A program made the position numbers and the translations under genes. Below are positions 11,175 through 19,131 of a DNA stretch of 64,000 nt, one piece after another. Origin of the DNA: Streptomyces griseocarneus (GTDB lineage: Bacteria > Actinomycetota > Actinomycetes > Streptomycetales > Streptomycetaceae); assembly GCA_003674045.1 (NCBI GenBank), contig PENC01000004.1:248001-312000 (forward strand), written 5' to 3'. Under the pieces are notes generated by a model. The model had not been told where the DNA came from and did not search any database. It saw only the letters and a program-made list of their open reading frames with translations. Each line of letters begins with the position of its first letter. The first letter of the stretch is position 1.

Positions 11175-11999
11175 GTGATGAGCCCGGGGTCGGGGGAGGC
11201 CTCTGCAACCGGAATGGGGGACGCCGTGGCCTGGGACCAGTCGTCCGTGCTGTCGGAGTGGGTGTTGCCCGCGGGTGTCTGCGCGCCCGTGACCTGGGTG
11301 TGCCTGGTCTGGCGCTTCCGTGGGGAGGGGCGTCTGCTGGGCACGGTCCGGTCGGCCGCCGGGGCGCTGGCCGTGGTGATCTGGACGGCGGCCATGGCCG
11401 CGCTGGGCAGCGGGCTGCTGCTGCCGCAGGCGACGAACGTGCCCCCGGCGGCGGTGGGCGTGGTGGCCGGGCTGGGGCTGATGCCCAAGCGCAAGGCGGG
11501 CGAGTCTGGTGAGCATCCCCTGCTGGCCATCATGACCCTGGGGGACTCCCTCCTGCTCCACAGTCTGGCCTCGCGGCTGCGGACGGACCGTGCCCTGTGG
11601 TGCGAGCGGATGGCGATGGGATTTCCCGGCTGCTGGGAGCTCGACACCTTCGCCGACCAGGTCAAGGCGCATCTGCTCGCGCGGCTGGAGGCGTCGGGGC
11701 GTGCGGGCAAGGTCCGCAACGGCGGGCTGAAGAAGGAGATCGACGACCGGCATCGCGACGTGCGGGTGGCGGCACAGAAGTGGATCATTCTGGAGCGGAA
11801 CATCGAGAAACTCTGCGAGCGGCACGCGCGGGAGCGCACACCGGACGAGGTCCGGCGGCTGAGGAGGGCACTCGGCGAGGCCGAGCACCTCTGCGTCTAT
11901 CTGCTCGATCTGGTCCACGCGCACGGCAAGCGCAGTGACGACAAGGTCATCCAGGCGCTGCGGAGCGAGTTGTCCGTGTCAGCCGCGGGACGGAGCTAA
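11175..11999 (+). CDS. Unknown protein with hydrophobic N-terminal half and charged helical C-terminus
   Basis: No family recognised. The product is up to 274 residues. It has two or three hydrophobic stretches (about residues 27-45, 55-80 and 85-105), and a long Lys/Arg/Glu-rich C-terminal part (about 160-260) predicted to be helical, with WIILERNIEKLCERHARE. The frame has normal high-GC codon use and a GTG-ATG start pair at 11175/11178. It converges on the XRE regulator gene and overlaps its 3' end by 21 nt. Possibly a membrane protein with a cytoplasmic coiled coil; function unknown. Confidence 0.6.
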   Translation: MMSPGSGEASATGMGDAVAWDQSSVLSEWVLPAGVCAPVTWVCLVWRFRGEGRLLGTVRSAAGALAVVIWTAAMAALGSGLLLPQATNVPPAAVGVVAGLGLMPKRKAGESGEHPLLAIMTLGDSLLLHSLASRLRTDRALWCERMAMGFPGCWELDTFADQVKAHLLARLEASGRAGKVRNGGLKKEIDDRHRDVRVAAQKWIILERNIEKLCERHARERTPDEVRRLRRALGEAEHLCVYLLDLVHAHGKRSDDKVIQALRSELSVSAAGRS

Positions 12000-12311
12000 G
12001 GGGCGCGCCTCCACGCTCTCCACGGTTTCCTTGAGGCCTGGCGCGGTCTGCTGGGCCTCGAAGAACGAGATCTCCATGTGCACGTCGAGGGCTTCGGCGA
12101 CGGCGACGAGCGAACGCAGTGTCAGATTCTCGTCACCGGAGAGTATTTGGCTGACCCTGCCCGGGGATACTCCCATGCGCTCCGCCAAGTCCTTGCGGGA
12201 CATGCCTCGTTCGGCGACCAGACCGGCCAGTGACGCCGTGGCGTGGCGCGCCACCCGGGCACCCGCTAAATCCGCCGAGCGGCTGTGCTCCTTGCCATGG
12301 CGCCAGGTCAT
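11979..12311 (-). CDS. XRE-family helix-turn-helix regulator
   Basis: A 110-residue DNA-binding protein with a central Cro/CI-type HTH (about residues 30-75: SRKDLAERMGVS, then RVSQILSG, then LTLRSLVAVAEAL). Such small XRE proteins are often autorepressors or antitoxins. Its 3' end overlaps the 3' end of the convergent unknown membrane gene by 21 nt, so antisense effects are possible. An AT-rich region upstream carries inverted and direct GCTAAA repeats that could be its operator. Confidence 0.85.
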   Translation of the reverse strand: MTWRHGKEHSRSADLAGARVARHATASLAGLVAERGMSRKDLAERMGVSPGRVSQILSGDENLTLRSLVAVAEALDVHMEISFFEAQQTAPGLKETVESVEARPLAPSRG

Positions 12312-12402
12312 GGCTACCCCCCAAGCTCGTGGTGCGCGCGCGGCAGGCCGGAAGCAGCTGCCGGACGGCTTCGAAGAAGTCTCCGGTTAAGAGAATGCCA
12401 CC

Positions 12403-12436
12403 TTTAGGCTTAGCTAAAAGCCCTCATTCGGCTAAA
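12403..12436. promoter_or_regulatory. Candidate operator upstream of the XRE gene
   Basis: TTTAG-N6-CTAAA (12403-12418) forms an inverted repeat, and GCTAAA recurs at 12431-12436, 18 bp on. The patch is clearly more AT-rich than its surroundings and lies about 95 nt before the XRE start. Confidence 0.45.
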
Positions 12437-12547
12437 GATTGGGCCGAGTGGGTGGGCGGGCACCTGCCCGGTCACGTATGACCAGGCAGGACGCGGCGAA
12501 CGGTCAAATCCGGCCACATTCCGTCAGGCGGCCTCGTCGGGCGTCTG

Positions 12548-13198
12548 TCAGGCCGCGAAGCGGGCTGCTGTGGCCTTGCCCTTGGCGGCGGCGTCCGTGT
12601 GAGCCTGGACCCGGGAGGCGTCCGCCTTGTCGGTCAGCGCGGCCATCGCGGGCACGGAGTGGGCCAGGGTCAGCTCCTGGGTGATGACGTCCACCTCCAG
12701 GCCGAGCATGTCGCCCAGAACCTTCCGCAGGTAGTTCGTCACGAACTCGGCGTCCTCGCGCGGAGTGCCCGGCGCGTAGGAGCCGCCGCGCGAGGCGACG
12801 ACGGTCACCGGGGTGCCGGCCGCGGAGGGCTTCTCGACACCGGCCGTGCGGCCCATGATGATCACCTGGTCCAGCCACGCCTTGAGGCTGGAGGGGATCG
12901 AGAAGTTGTACATCGGGGCGCCGATCAGCACCGCGTCCGCGCGCTCCAGTTCCCCGGCCAGCTCCTCGCGCAGCGCCCCGGCGGCCTGCTGCTCGTCCGT
13001 GCGCGCGTCCGGGGCCGCGAAGACCGCGGAGATGCCCGCGGCGGTGATGTGCGGCAGCGGGTCGGCGGCGAGGTCGCGGTAGATGACCGTGCCGTCCGGG
13101 TGCTGTTCCTCCCATGCCGTGCGGAAGGCGGCGGTGAGCTCGCGGGAGGAGGAGCCCTCGGGGGCGGCGGAGGAGTCGAGGTGCAGCAGTGTGGCCAT
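12548..13198 (-). CDS. azoR: FMN-dependent NADH:quinone reductase / azoreductase
   Basis: Flavodoxin-fold oxidoreductase that reduces quinones and azo dyes with NADH; 216 residues, the usual length of AzoR. Seen: the N-terminal LLHLDSSAAPEGSSSRELT flavin-binding segment, the APMYNFSIPSSLKAWLDQV motif that binds FMN and marks the family, and ASRGGSYAPGTPR. The ATG at 13198 has AGGAGATC just upstream. Divergent from an HxlR-type regulator, the common arrangement in which the regulator represses the azoreductase until quinone or aldehyde stress. Confidence 0.93.
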   Translation of the reverse strand: MATLLHLDSSAAPEGSSSRELTAAFRTAWEEQHPDGTVIYRDLAADPLPHITAAGISAVFAAPDARTDEQQAAGALREELAGELERADAVLIGAPMYNFSIPSSLKAWLDQVIIMGRTAGVEKPSAAGTPVTVVASRGGSYAPGTPREDAEFVTNYLRKVLGDMLGLEVDVITQELTLAHSVPAMAALTDKADASRVQAHTDAAAKGKATAARFAA

Positions 13199-13256
13199 GG
13201 GGATCTCCTGGGGAGCGGGTGTGCGGACGCGTCGACGGGCGGCGACACCGCGAGGT

Positions 13257-13306
13257 GTAGTTCCGTTTGCAACTACTATAAACACAGCCACTTACTTTTT
13301 TATAGT
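13257..13306. promoter_or_regulatory. Divergent azoR/hxlR control region
   Basis: GTAGTT-N8-AACTAC (13257-13276) is an exact inverted repeat, and ACTATAA (13275-13281) mirrors TTATAGT (13300-13306). TATAGT on either strand could serve as a -10. The arrangement suits an HxlR dimer operator covering both promoters. Confidence 0.5.
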
Positions 13307-13324
13307 GGCAGAGGTAAGGGGCAG

Positions 13325-13330
13325 TACCCT
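13325..13330 (+). promoter_or_regulatory. -10 box TACCCT, leaderless start of hxlR
   Basis: TACCCT ends 6 nt before the ATG, so transcription would begin at the start codon. Confidence 0.6.
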
Positions 13331-13336
13331 GGACGT

Positions 13337-13696
13337 ATGGCGGACAGGGGAATGCGGTCGTGCGAGAGCGTCGGCGGCGAGATGACACGGGTCTTCGAAC
13401 TGTTCGGGAAGCGCTGGACGGGGCTGATCGTGGCCACGCTGCTCCAGGGGCCGGTGCACTTCGCCGACCTGCGGCGGGCCATCCCCGGGATCAGCGAGCG
13501 CATGCTCTCCGACCGGCTCACCCAGCTCGCCGCGGCCGGTCTGCTCGTGCGGGACGTGCACGAGGGCCCGCCCCTGCGTGTCGCGTACCGGCTGACGGAG
13601 GCGGGCGCCGCGCTCGAACCCGCGCTCAAGGAACTGGGCCGGTGGGCGGAGAAGCACCTCCCGGACGGCGGGACCTGTCCGGACGCGTTCCGCTGA
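13337..13696 (+). CDS. HxlR-family winged-helix regulator
   Basis: A 119-residue DNA-binding protein. The HxlR signature is clear: an N-terminal Cys (CESVGGEM), GKRWTGLIVATLL, FADLRRAIPGISERMLSDRL as the recognition region, and a wing VAYRLTEAGAAL. The Cys near the N-terminus fits redox or electrophile sensing in this family. Divergent from azoR, which it probably controls. The ATG lies 6 nt after TACCCT, so the transcript is probably leaderless. Confidence 0.9.
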   Translation: MADRGMRSCESVGGEMTRVFELFGKRWTGLIVATLLQGPVHFADLRRAIPGISERMLSDRLTQLAAAGLLVRDVHEGPPLRVAYRLTEAGAALEPALKELGRWAEKHLPDGGTCPDAFR

Positions 13697-13802
13697 GCCC
13701 ACGGCGAGCCGGCCGGTGCGTGTGGCCGGGCCGGTTGTCGGTGGGCGTCGTCAGGTTGTGGGGAGTCGGGCGCCTGCGGGCGTGAATGGGGGAGGGACGC
13801 GC

Positions 13803-15200
13803 ATGTCGCGACTGCCGTACGTTCCGGGATTCGCGCGGCCGTCGGGGGCCGCCGGGGGGACGGGTTCGCCGAAGGCCGCGGGGAAGGCACTGCGGGAGCG
13901 GGCGCCGCGCGCCGCCCACGCCGAGTGGGCGCCCGACGCGGGCCGCCCGGAGGCCGTCGGGTCGGTCGAGGCGTCGAACGCGGGGCGGCTGCCCGAGCTC
14001 ACGCCGATACGGGTCGGGCGGATGGCCGCCTCGCCCTTCGCGTTCCTGCGCGGTTCGGCCGGGCTGATGGGGTACGACCTGGTGCGTACGGCCGTGACGG
14101 GGGTCGGGGCACAGATCTGCGGGGACGCGCACGCGGCCAACTTCGGCCTCTACGGCGACGCCCGCGGCGAACTCGTCATCGACGTGAACGACTTCGACGA
14201 GACCCTGCGCGGCCCCTGGGAATGGGACGTGAAGCGGCTCGCGGCCTCCCTGGTGCTGGCCGGCCGGGAGGCGGGGGCGGACGAGGACACCTGCGGTACG
14301 GCCGCGCGGGACGCCGTGGGCGCCTATCGGCACACGATGCGCCTGCTGGCCAAGCTGCCCGCGGCGGACGCGTGGAACGCCATCGCCGACGAGGAGCTCG
14401 TCGCCCACGCGGACGCCCGGGCGCTGATGGGCACGCTGGAGCGGGTCGCGGCGAAGGCCCGGCGGAACACGAGCGCGCGGTTCGCGGCGAAGTCGACGGA
14501 GAAGAGCGAGGACGGGGGACGCCGGTTCGTGGCCGCGCCGCCCGTGCTCAGGCAGGTGCCGGACGACGAGGCCACGGCGGTCGCGCTCGCCCTGGGGGAT
14601 TACCGGGGGACGCTGCCGGAGGAGCTGCTGCCGCTCCTCGCGCGGTACGAGGTGCAGGACGTCGCCTTCCGCGTGGTCGGCACGGGAAGCGTGGGGCTGC
14701 GTTCGTACGTGGTGCTGCTGCTCGACCACCGTGGCAAGCCGCTCGTGCTCCAGGTGAAGGAGGCGCGGCCCTCGGCGCTGCTGCCGTACGCCGAGAAGGC
14801 CGGGTTCGCGAACCCCGAGGCGGGGCACGAGGGCCGTCGGGTGGTCCTGGGACAGAAGCGGATGCAACTGGTCAGCGATGTGCTGCTCGGCTGGGCGACC
14901 GTCGAGGGCAGGCCGCACCAGGTGCGGCAGTTCCGCAACCGCAAGGGCAGCGTCGACCCGGCCGCCCTGTCGCCCGGCGAGCTCGACGACTACGGCCGGA
15001 TGACGGGTGCCCTGCTGGCGCGCGCCCACGCGCACAGCGCGGACCCCCGGCTGATAGCCGCCTACTGCGGCAAGTCCGCCGAGCTGGACGAGGCGTTCGC
15101 CACGTTCGCCGTCGCCTACGCCGACCGCACGGAGGCCGATCACGCGGAGCTCGTGGCGGCGATACGGAACGGCAGGCTGGCGGCCGAGACGGGCGTCTGA
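13803..15200 (+). CDS. DUF2252 protein (kinase-like fold, function unknown)
   Basis: A 465-residue DUF2252 protein, a family distantly related to protein- or aminoglycoside-kinase folds but without a proven reaction. Recognisable blocks: PIRVGRMAASPFAFLRGSA, QICGDAHAANFGLYG (resembling a kinase catalytic loop), VIDVNDFDETLRGPWEWDVKRLA, and the C-terminal RDCKGS-like stretch QFRNRKGSVD and ARAHAHSAD. The ATG at 13803 follows GGGGGAGGG; frame upstream of it shows no family similarity. Confidence 0.88.
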   Translation: MSRLPYVPGFARPSGAAGGTGSPKAAGKALRERAPRAAHAEWAPDAGRPEAVGSVEASNAGRLPELTPIRVGRMAASPFAFLRGSAGLMGYDLVRTAVTGVGAQICGDAHAANFGLYGDARGELVIDVNDFDETLRGPWEWDVKRLAASLVLAGREAGADEDTCGTAARDAVGAYRHTMRLLAKLPAADAWNAIADEELVAHADARALMGTLERVAAKARRNTSARFAAKSTEKSEDGGRRFVAAPPVLRQVPDDEATAVALALGDYRGTLPEELLPLLARYEVQDVAFRVVGTGSVGLRSYVVLLLDHRGKPLVLQVKEARPSALLPYAEKAGFANPEAGHEGRRVVLGQKRMQLVSDVLLGWATVEGRPHQVRQFRNRKGSVDPAALSPGELDDYGRMTGALLARAHAHSADPRLIAAYCGKSAELDEAFATFAVAYADRTEADHAELVAAIRNGRLAAETGV

Positions 15201-15241
15201 AGCGAGGGGAGCGCGGTGCCCCCGTGACGGAGGGGAAACCG

Positions 15242-15247
15242 TACGCT
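15242..15247 (+). promoter_or_regulatory. -10 box TACGCT, leaderless start of the J-domain-like gene
   Basis: TACGCT ends 6 nt before the GTG at 15254. Confidence 0.55.
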
Positions 15248-15253
15248 GGGCGG

Positions 15254-16135
15254 GTGACGAATCCGGAAGCCGAGACCCACCATGCCGAGGAACCGGACCG
15301 CGCTGCGGAGCCGGGTCGTACCGACGGGCCGGACCGCGCCGAGGGAGCAGGCCGTGCCGAGGAGCCGGGCACGCAGCGCCTGGAGCGGGCCGTCCGCACG
15401 GCGGAGCAGGCGCTGATCGAGTTCGAGATCGCGGTCGAGACCTTCCGGGTGGAGGTCGAGAACTTCTCCCGCCTCCACCACCAGCGGCTGGGCCCCATGT
15501 ACGCGCGGCTCGACGACCTGGAGGCCAGGATCGCCGAGGCCGTCGCGGCCCGCACCGGGGACCCCGAGGACATCCGGCGGGCCCGGGAAGCACGCGCCAT
15601 GGTGCAGCCGCTGCCCGGGATCGAGGAGCTGTTCGGCGGCTGGCTGGACTCGGACGGGTTCTCGCCCGAGGCGGTGGCCATGCTCACGGAGAAGTCGGTA
15701 CGGCCTCCGGAGCGCATCCGCCCGAGCGACGAGGCCCGGCGGGCCTACCGCGAGCTGGTCCGCAAGGCCCACCCCGACCTGGCCCCCGACGAGGCGGACC
15801 GGCTGCGGCGCGAGGAGTTCATCGTGCGCGTCAACGCCGCCTACGCCGACGGCGACGAGGCGCTGCTGCTGGAGCTCGCGGAGGAGTGGGCCGCGGGCCC
15901 GGTGCCCGAGGAACGTCGGCCCAGCCACGCGGAGGAGCTCTACGCCCGGCTGGAGTGGCTGGCCCAGCGCAAGGAACTGCTGGCACAGCTGGCCGCCGAG
16001 CTGGAGGGCTCCGCGATCGGCGCCATGATCAAAATGGCCCCGGACGACCCGGACCGCCTGCTGGAGGAGATCGCCGAGGGGCTGGCGGCCCAGGTCGCCG
16101 AGCGGGAGGCCCACCTGGCCACGCTGGTCGGGTAG
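15254..16135 (+). CDS. Coiled-coil protein with a J-domain-like segment
   Basis: About 293 residues. After an acidic, Ala/Glu-rich N-terminus there is a helical coiled-coil region (RTAEQALIEFEIAVETFRVE), then a stretch resembling a DnaJ J domain with the HPD tripeptide (AYRELVRKAHPDLA, then FIVRVNAAYADGD), and a second helical region rich in Glu/Leu. J domains stimulate DnaK-type chaperones; here the similarity is local and the function is not known. The GTG at 15254 is chosen because TACGCT lies 6 nt upstream; a GTG at 15224 is the alternative. Confidence 0.75.
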   Translation: MTNPEAETHHAEEPDRAAEPGRTDGPDRAEGAGRAEEPGTQRLERAVRTAEQALIEFEIAVETFRVEVENFSRLHHQRLGPMYARLDDLEARIAEAVAARTGDPEDIRRAREARAMVQPLPGIEELFGGWLDSDGFSPEAVAMLTEKSVRPPERIRPSDEARRAYRELVRKAHPDLAPDEADRLRREEFIVRVNAAYADGDEALLLELAEEWAAGPVPEERRPSHAEELYARLEWLAQRKELLAQLAAELEGSAIGAMIKMAPDDPDRLLEEIAEGLAAQVAEREAHLATLVG

Positions 16136-16138
16136 CGT
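16133..16138 (+). promoter_or_regulatory. -10 box TAGCGT, leaderless start of the rhodanese gene
   Basis: TAGCGT ends 7 nt before the ATG at 16146 and overlaps the stop codon of the preceding gene. Confidence 0.55.
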
Positions 16139-16145
16139 CGGGGAC

Positions 16146-16493
16146 ATGGCATTCGGTTCTGCGATCCCCACGGTCGGCGTCGACACCCTCACGCCCGGAG
16201 ACTTCCTGCTCGATGTCCGCGAGGACGACGAGTGGGCGGCCGGGCACGCCGAGGGCGCGCTCCACATCCCCATGAGCGACTTCGTGGCCCGCTTCGGTGA
16301 GCTGACCGAGAAGGCCCCCGACGGCGGCCGGATCAACGTCATCTGCCGCTCGGGCGGCCGCTCCGCGCAGGTCACCATGTACCTCGTCCAGCAGGGTCTG
16401 GACGCGGCGAACGTCGATGGCGGCATGCAGGTCTGGGCGGCCGCCGGCCGCCCGGTTGTCGATGCGAATGGGGCTCCTGGCGCGGTTATCTGA
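16146..16493 (+). CDS. Single-domain rhodanese-like sulfurtransferase
   Basis: A 115-residue rhodanese domain. The active-site loop reads VICRSGGRSAQ, with the persulfide-forming Cys followed by the substrate loop; LLDVREDDEWAAGHAEGALHIP is the upstream CH2A-like motif. Such proteins move sulfane sulfur to acceptors such as cyanide or thiols; the partner is unknown. Probably leaderless. A GC-rich hairpin and a copy of the dispersed repeat follow. Confidence 0.92.
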   Translation: MAFGSAIPTVGVDTLTPGDFLLDVREDDEWAAGHAEGALHIPMSDFVARFGELTEKAPDGGRINVICRSGGRSAQVTMYLVQQGLDAANVDGGMQVWAAAGRPVVDANGAPGAVI

Positions 16494-16503
16494 CCCTGCC
16501 TGC

Positions 16504-16520
16504 GGGGGGCTTCGCCCCCC
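16504..16520 (+). terminator. GC hairpin after the rhodanese gene
   Basis: GGGGGGC-TTC-GCCCCCC hairpin (7-bp stem, TTC loop) 11 nt after the stop. No T-run. Similar GGGGCTTCGCCCC hairpins occur near 35924, 53355 and 63012 next to other repeat copies. Confidence 0.6.
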
Positions 16521-16535
16521 GGACCCCCTCGCCCG

Positions 16536-16622
16536 CCGGGGTGCCTCTTGGGCTTGGGGCGCGGCTGCGAGTTTGTTTTGGCCGGTCGCGCAGTTCCCCG
16601 CGCCCCTTATGGGGCGCCCTCC
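16536..16622 (+). repeat. Dispersed intergenic repeat, copy 1
   Basis: Contains the family core GTCGCGCAGTTCCCCGCGCC at 16585-16604, preceded by the 5' module (GGGGTGCCTCTTGGGCTTGG) and followed by a CCCCTTATGGGG hairpin. Lies between the rhodanese and the convergent acyl-CoA dehydrogenase stop. Confidence 0.85.
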
Positions 16623-16626
16623 TTCT

Positions 16627-17775
16627 TTATGGGGCGCTCTCGGCCAGGAGATCGCCCAGGGCCTCCAGGTGGGCGGGGGCCGGGCCCAGGGACAGTTCCA
16701 GTTGTTTGGCCCATGCGTGGTAGCGGTGCAGCGCGTAGGTGGTGTCCGCGCCGAAGCCGCCGTGCAGGTGCTGTGCGGTCTGCGCGATGCGTCGTATTCC
16801 TTCGGACGCCCAGATCTTCGCCACGGCGATGTCCGCGGCGGCCGGGAGAGGCCCGGCGGTTCCTGATTCCAGGCGCCAGGCCGCTTGCCAGAGGGTGGCC
16901 TCCATCGCGCGCAGGTCGATATAGCGGTCCGCCGACTGGACCGCCACCGCCTGGAACGTGGCGATCGGATGGCCGAACTGCTCACGCTTGCTCGTGTAGG
17001 CGGCCGTCATCCTGCCCACGGCCGTGCCGATCCCCAGCGCGAGCGCGCTCGTGCCCACGGCGAGCAGGTCCCGCAGCCGTTCCCACGCGCCTTCTTCGCT
17101 GATCATCTCGTCGTCGGCAGCCCGTACGGAATCGAGCACGACCTCCGCGTACCGCTCGCCGTTGGTGGACACCTGGCCGGCCAGCGCGACTCCTGGGCGA
17201 TCCCGGGGCACCAGGGCCAGGATCGTGCGGCCCTCGGGCGTCCGCGCGGGGAGCAGAACGCGGTCCGCGCACGGTGCCCAGGGCACGGCGGTCTGCACCC
17301 CGTCCAGCACCCACGCGGCGCCCTGCGCTCCCGGCTCGCCCGGCGCCCGGCGCGCGGCGACGGCCAGTTCCGCCGGTTCGTGGCCCGTACGGCCGTTGGA
17401 CGCCACCGTGACGACGAGGTCGCCCCGTGACAGCCCCCGCAGCACCCGGTCCGCCGCCGGGCCGCCGAGGGCGCCGAGGACGAAGGCGGCCGCACTGTTC
17501 TCCAGCAGGGGAACGCGGGCCAGCACCTGCCCCGCCTCCCGCAGTACCAGGCACATTGCGATCGGCCCGAGCCCCGCGCCGCCGTGCTCGGGGGCGACGA
17601 ACAGGCTCAGCAGATCGGCGTCGGCGAGCGCCTTCCACAACGCCCGGTCGATGTCCTCGGCCACCGCGCCCGCGGTCAGGGCCGGGCTCGGCACTCCGTC
17701 CGGGGACACCCCGGAGAAGACCGCCCTTGCCGCTTCCGCGGCGGCCTGCTCTTCCTCGCTGAAGGTGAAGTCCAC
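16627..17775 (-). CDS. Acyl-CoA dehydrogenase
   Basis: FAD enzyme of acyl-CoA beta-oxidation; 382 residues. Seen: the N-terminal FSEEEQAAAEAARAVF helix, PEHGGAGLGP, the C-terminal YTSKREQFGHPIATFQAV block and the HLHGGFGADTTYALHRY motif typical of the family. The GTG at 17775 is preferred, with GGGAGGGG upstream. The usual catalytic Glu position in the C-terminal domain is not identifiable with certainty. The stop codon TAA and the preceding Ala-Pro lie in a second, partial CTTTATGGGGCGC unit of the dispersed repeat. Context next to the paa operon suggests aromatic or fatty acyl-CoA breakdown, but a gap of 255 nt separates them. Confidence 0.88.
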   Translation of the reverse strand: MDFTFSEEEQAAAEAARAVFSGVSPDGVPSPALTAGAVAEDIDRALWKALADADLLSLFVAPEHGGAGLGPIAMCLVLREAGQVLARVPLLENSAAAFVLGALGGPAADRVLRGLSRGDLVVTVASNGRTGHEPAELAVAARRAPGEPGAQGAAWVLDGVQTAVPWAPCADRVLLPARTPEGRTILALVPRDRPGVALAGQVSTNGERYAEVVLDSVRAADDEMISEEGAWERLRDLLAVGTSALALGIGTAVGRMTAAYTSKREQFGHPIATFQAVAVQSADRYIDLRAMEATLWQAAWRLESGTAGPLPAAADIAVAKIWASEGIRRIAQTAQHLHGGFGADTTYALHRYHAWAKQLELSLGPAPAHLEALGDLLAESAP

Positions 17776-17840
17776 TGCCTGCCCCTCCCGCACGCCGACA
17801 CCTGCGCTCCGCTGGAAGTCCAGTACGTCATCTGCGGGTG

Positions 17841-17902
17841 TGTCGTGGCTGGTCGCGCCCACGCGGCGGAGCCGCACATCGAAACAGCCCCGCGCCCCTT
17901 TG
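17841..17902 (+). repeat. Dispersed repeat, 3'-module-only copy
   Basis: Carries the second module of the repeat (CGCGCCCACGCGGCGGAGCC, then an A-rich link and CCCCGCGCCCCTTT) without the GCAGTTCC core. It fills part of the 255-nt gap between the acyl-CoA dehydrogenase and the end of the paa operon. Confidence 0.65.
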
Positions 17903-18030
17903 GTGCGTTGCCGAACCGCACCGGACTTCGCCAAGCCTGCTCAGCCCCTGACGACCGGAGCTGATGCAGCGTCAAGGTAGAACAGGTTGCAGGAATTGGG
18001 AACAGTCGGGCCGGGCGGGACAAGGGCAGC

Positions 18031-19131
18031 TCAGCGGTCGAAGTCCAGCTCCACCTCCTCCGTGACCGGGTGCGACTGGCAGGCCAGCACATACCCGGCC
18101 TCCAGTTCCTCGGGTTCCAGCGCGAAGTTCCGGTCCATCCGCACCTCGCCCCTGACCAGGTAGGCCCGGCAGGTGCCGCACACTCCGCCCTTGCAGGCGT
18201 ACGGAGCGTCGGCACGGTTGCGCAGCACGGCGTCCAGTAGTGGTTCGCCCTCGCGCACCGGCCAACTTCCGCTGCGGCCGTCCAGTTTCGCCGTCACGGT
18301 GCTGTGCGCCGGAGCGGCGACGGCGGAGTCGGCCGTGCCCGGGGGCGGCGCGGTGTCCACGTGGAAGATCTCCTGGTGAACGCGCTCCCTGGCGACGCCC
18401 AGGGTGCGCAGGGCCCGGTCCGCCGCCTGCACCAGGCCCTGGGGCCCGCACAGGAACCAGCCGTCCATCGCCTCCACCGGCAGCAGGGCGGGGAGCAGCT
18501 CCGTCAGCCGCTCTTCGTCGAGCCGGCCGGACGGCAGGCCGGCCTGCTGCTCCTCGCGGGACAGGACGTGCACGAGCTGGAAGCGGTCGGGCCAGCGGTC
18601 CTTCATATCGGCGACCTCCTCCAGGAACATCGCGGAAGCGGCCGTGCGGTCGCTGCGTATGAGACAGAACCGGGCCTCGGGAACCCGGGTGAGCAGCGTC
18701 GAGGCGATGGACAGTACGGGAGTGATCCCGCTGCCGCCGACGATCGCGGCGAAGTGCCCCGGGCGAGGCTCCAGGACGAACCGGCCGACCGGTGCCATCA
18801 CCTCCACCGTGTCGCCGGCCGACAGCTCCTTGAGGGCGTAGGTGGAGAACACACCGCCGTCCACCAGCCGTACCCCGACCCTGAGTTCTGCCGCTCCGTC
18901 GCCTCCCGGTGCCGGTGCGGGACCGCAGAGCGAGTAGGTGCGGCGGACCTCCCCGCCGTCCGCGGTGGCTCCGGTCCTGCGCAGGGTGATGTGCTGGCCC
19001 GGTGTGTAGCGGTAGACGTCGCGCAGCTCCTCGGGCACCGCGAAGGTCAGGGCGACCGAGTCGTCGGTGAGCCGCTCGACGTCCGTCACCCGCAGGGAGT
19101 GGAAGGCGCCGTGGTGGGAGGCCGCTGCCAT
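18031..19131 (-). CDS. paaE: Phenylacetyl-CoA epoxidase reductase subunit PaaE (PaaK)
   Basis: Electron-transfer subunit that passes electrons from NADPH to the PaaA diiron site. The 366-residue product has an N-terminal FAD-binding ferredoxin-reductase domain (RRTYSLCG, GGSGITPVLSIA), an NAD(P) domain (CGPQGLV), and a C-terminal plant-type [2Fe-2S] ferredoxin domain with the Cys pattern ACKGGVCGTC and a distal Cys in LACQSHP. The ATG at 19131 abuts the paaD stop at 19132. Last gene of paaABCDE. Confidence 0.95.
   Translation of the reverse strand: MAAASHHGAFHSLRVTDVERLTDDSVALTFAVPEELRDVYRYTPGQHITLRRTGATADGGEVRRTYSLCGPAPAPGGDGAAELRVGVRLVDGGVFSTYALKELSAGDTVEVMAPVGRFVLEPRPGHFAAIVGGSGITPVLSIASTLLTRVPEARFCLIRSDRTAASAMFLEEVADMKDRWPDRFQLVHVLSREEQQAGLPSGRLDEERLTELLPALLPVEAMDGWFLCGPQGLVQAADRALRTLGVARERVHQEIFHVDTAPPPGTADSAVAAPAHSTVTAKLDGRSGSWPVREGEPLLDAVLRNRADAPYACKGGVCGTCRAYLVRGEVRMDRNFALEPEELEAGYVLACQSHPVTEEVELDFDR

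Noticed and set aside
11151..11924. Open frame on the minus strand opposite the unknown membrane gene
   Set aside because: Rich in Arg/His/Pro/Gln with no motif; the plus frame has hydrophobic segments and a coherent start. Kept the plus strand, with moderate confidence.
13925..15253. Long open plus-strand frame running through the DUF2252 gene into the J-domain-like gene
   Set aside because: It overlaps the well-supported DUF2252 frame, is Arg/Gly/Ala-rich without family motifs, and is a product of high third-position GC. Only the part after 15254 is real.
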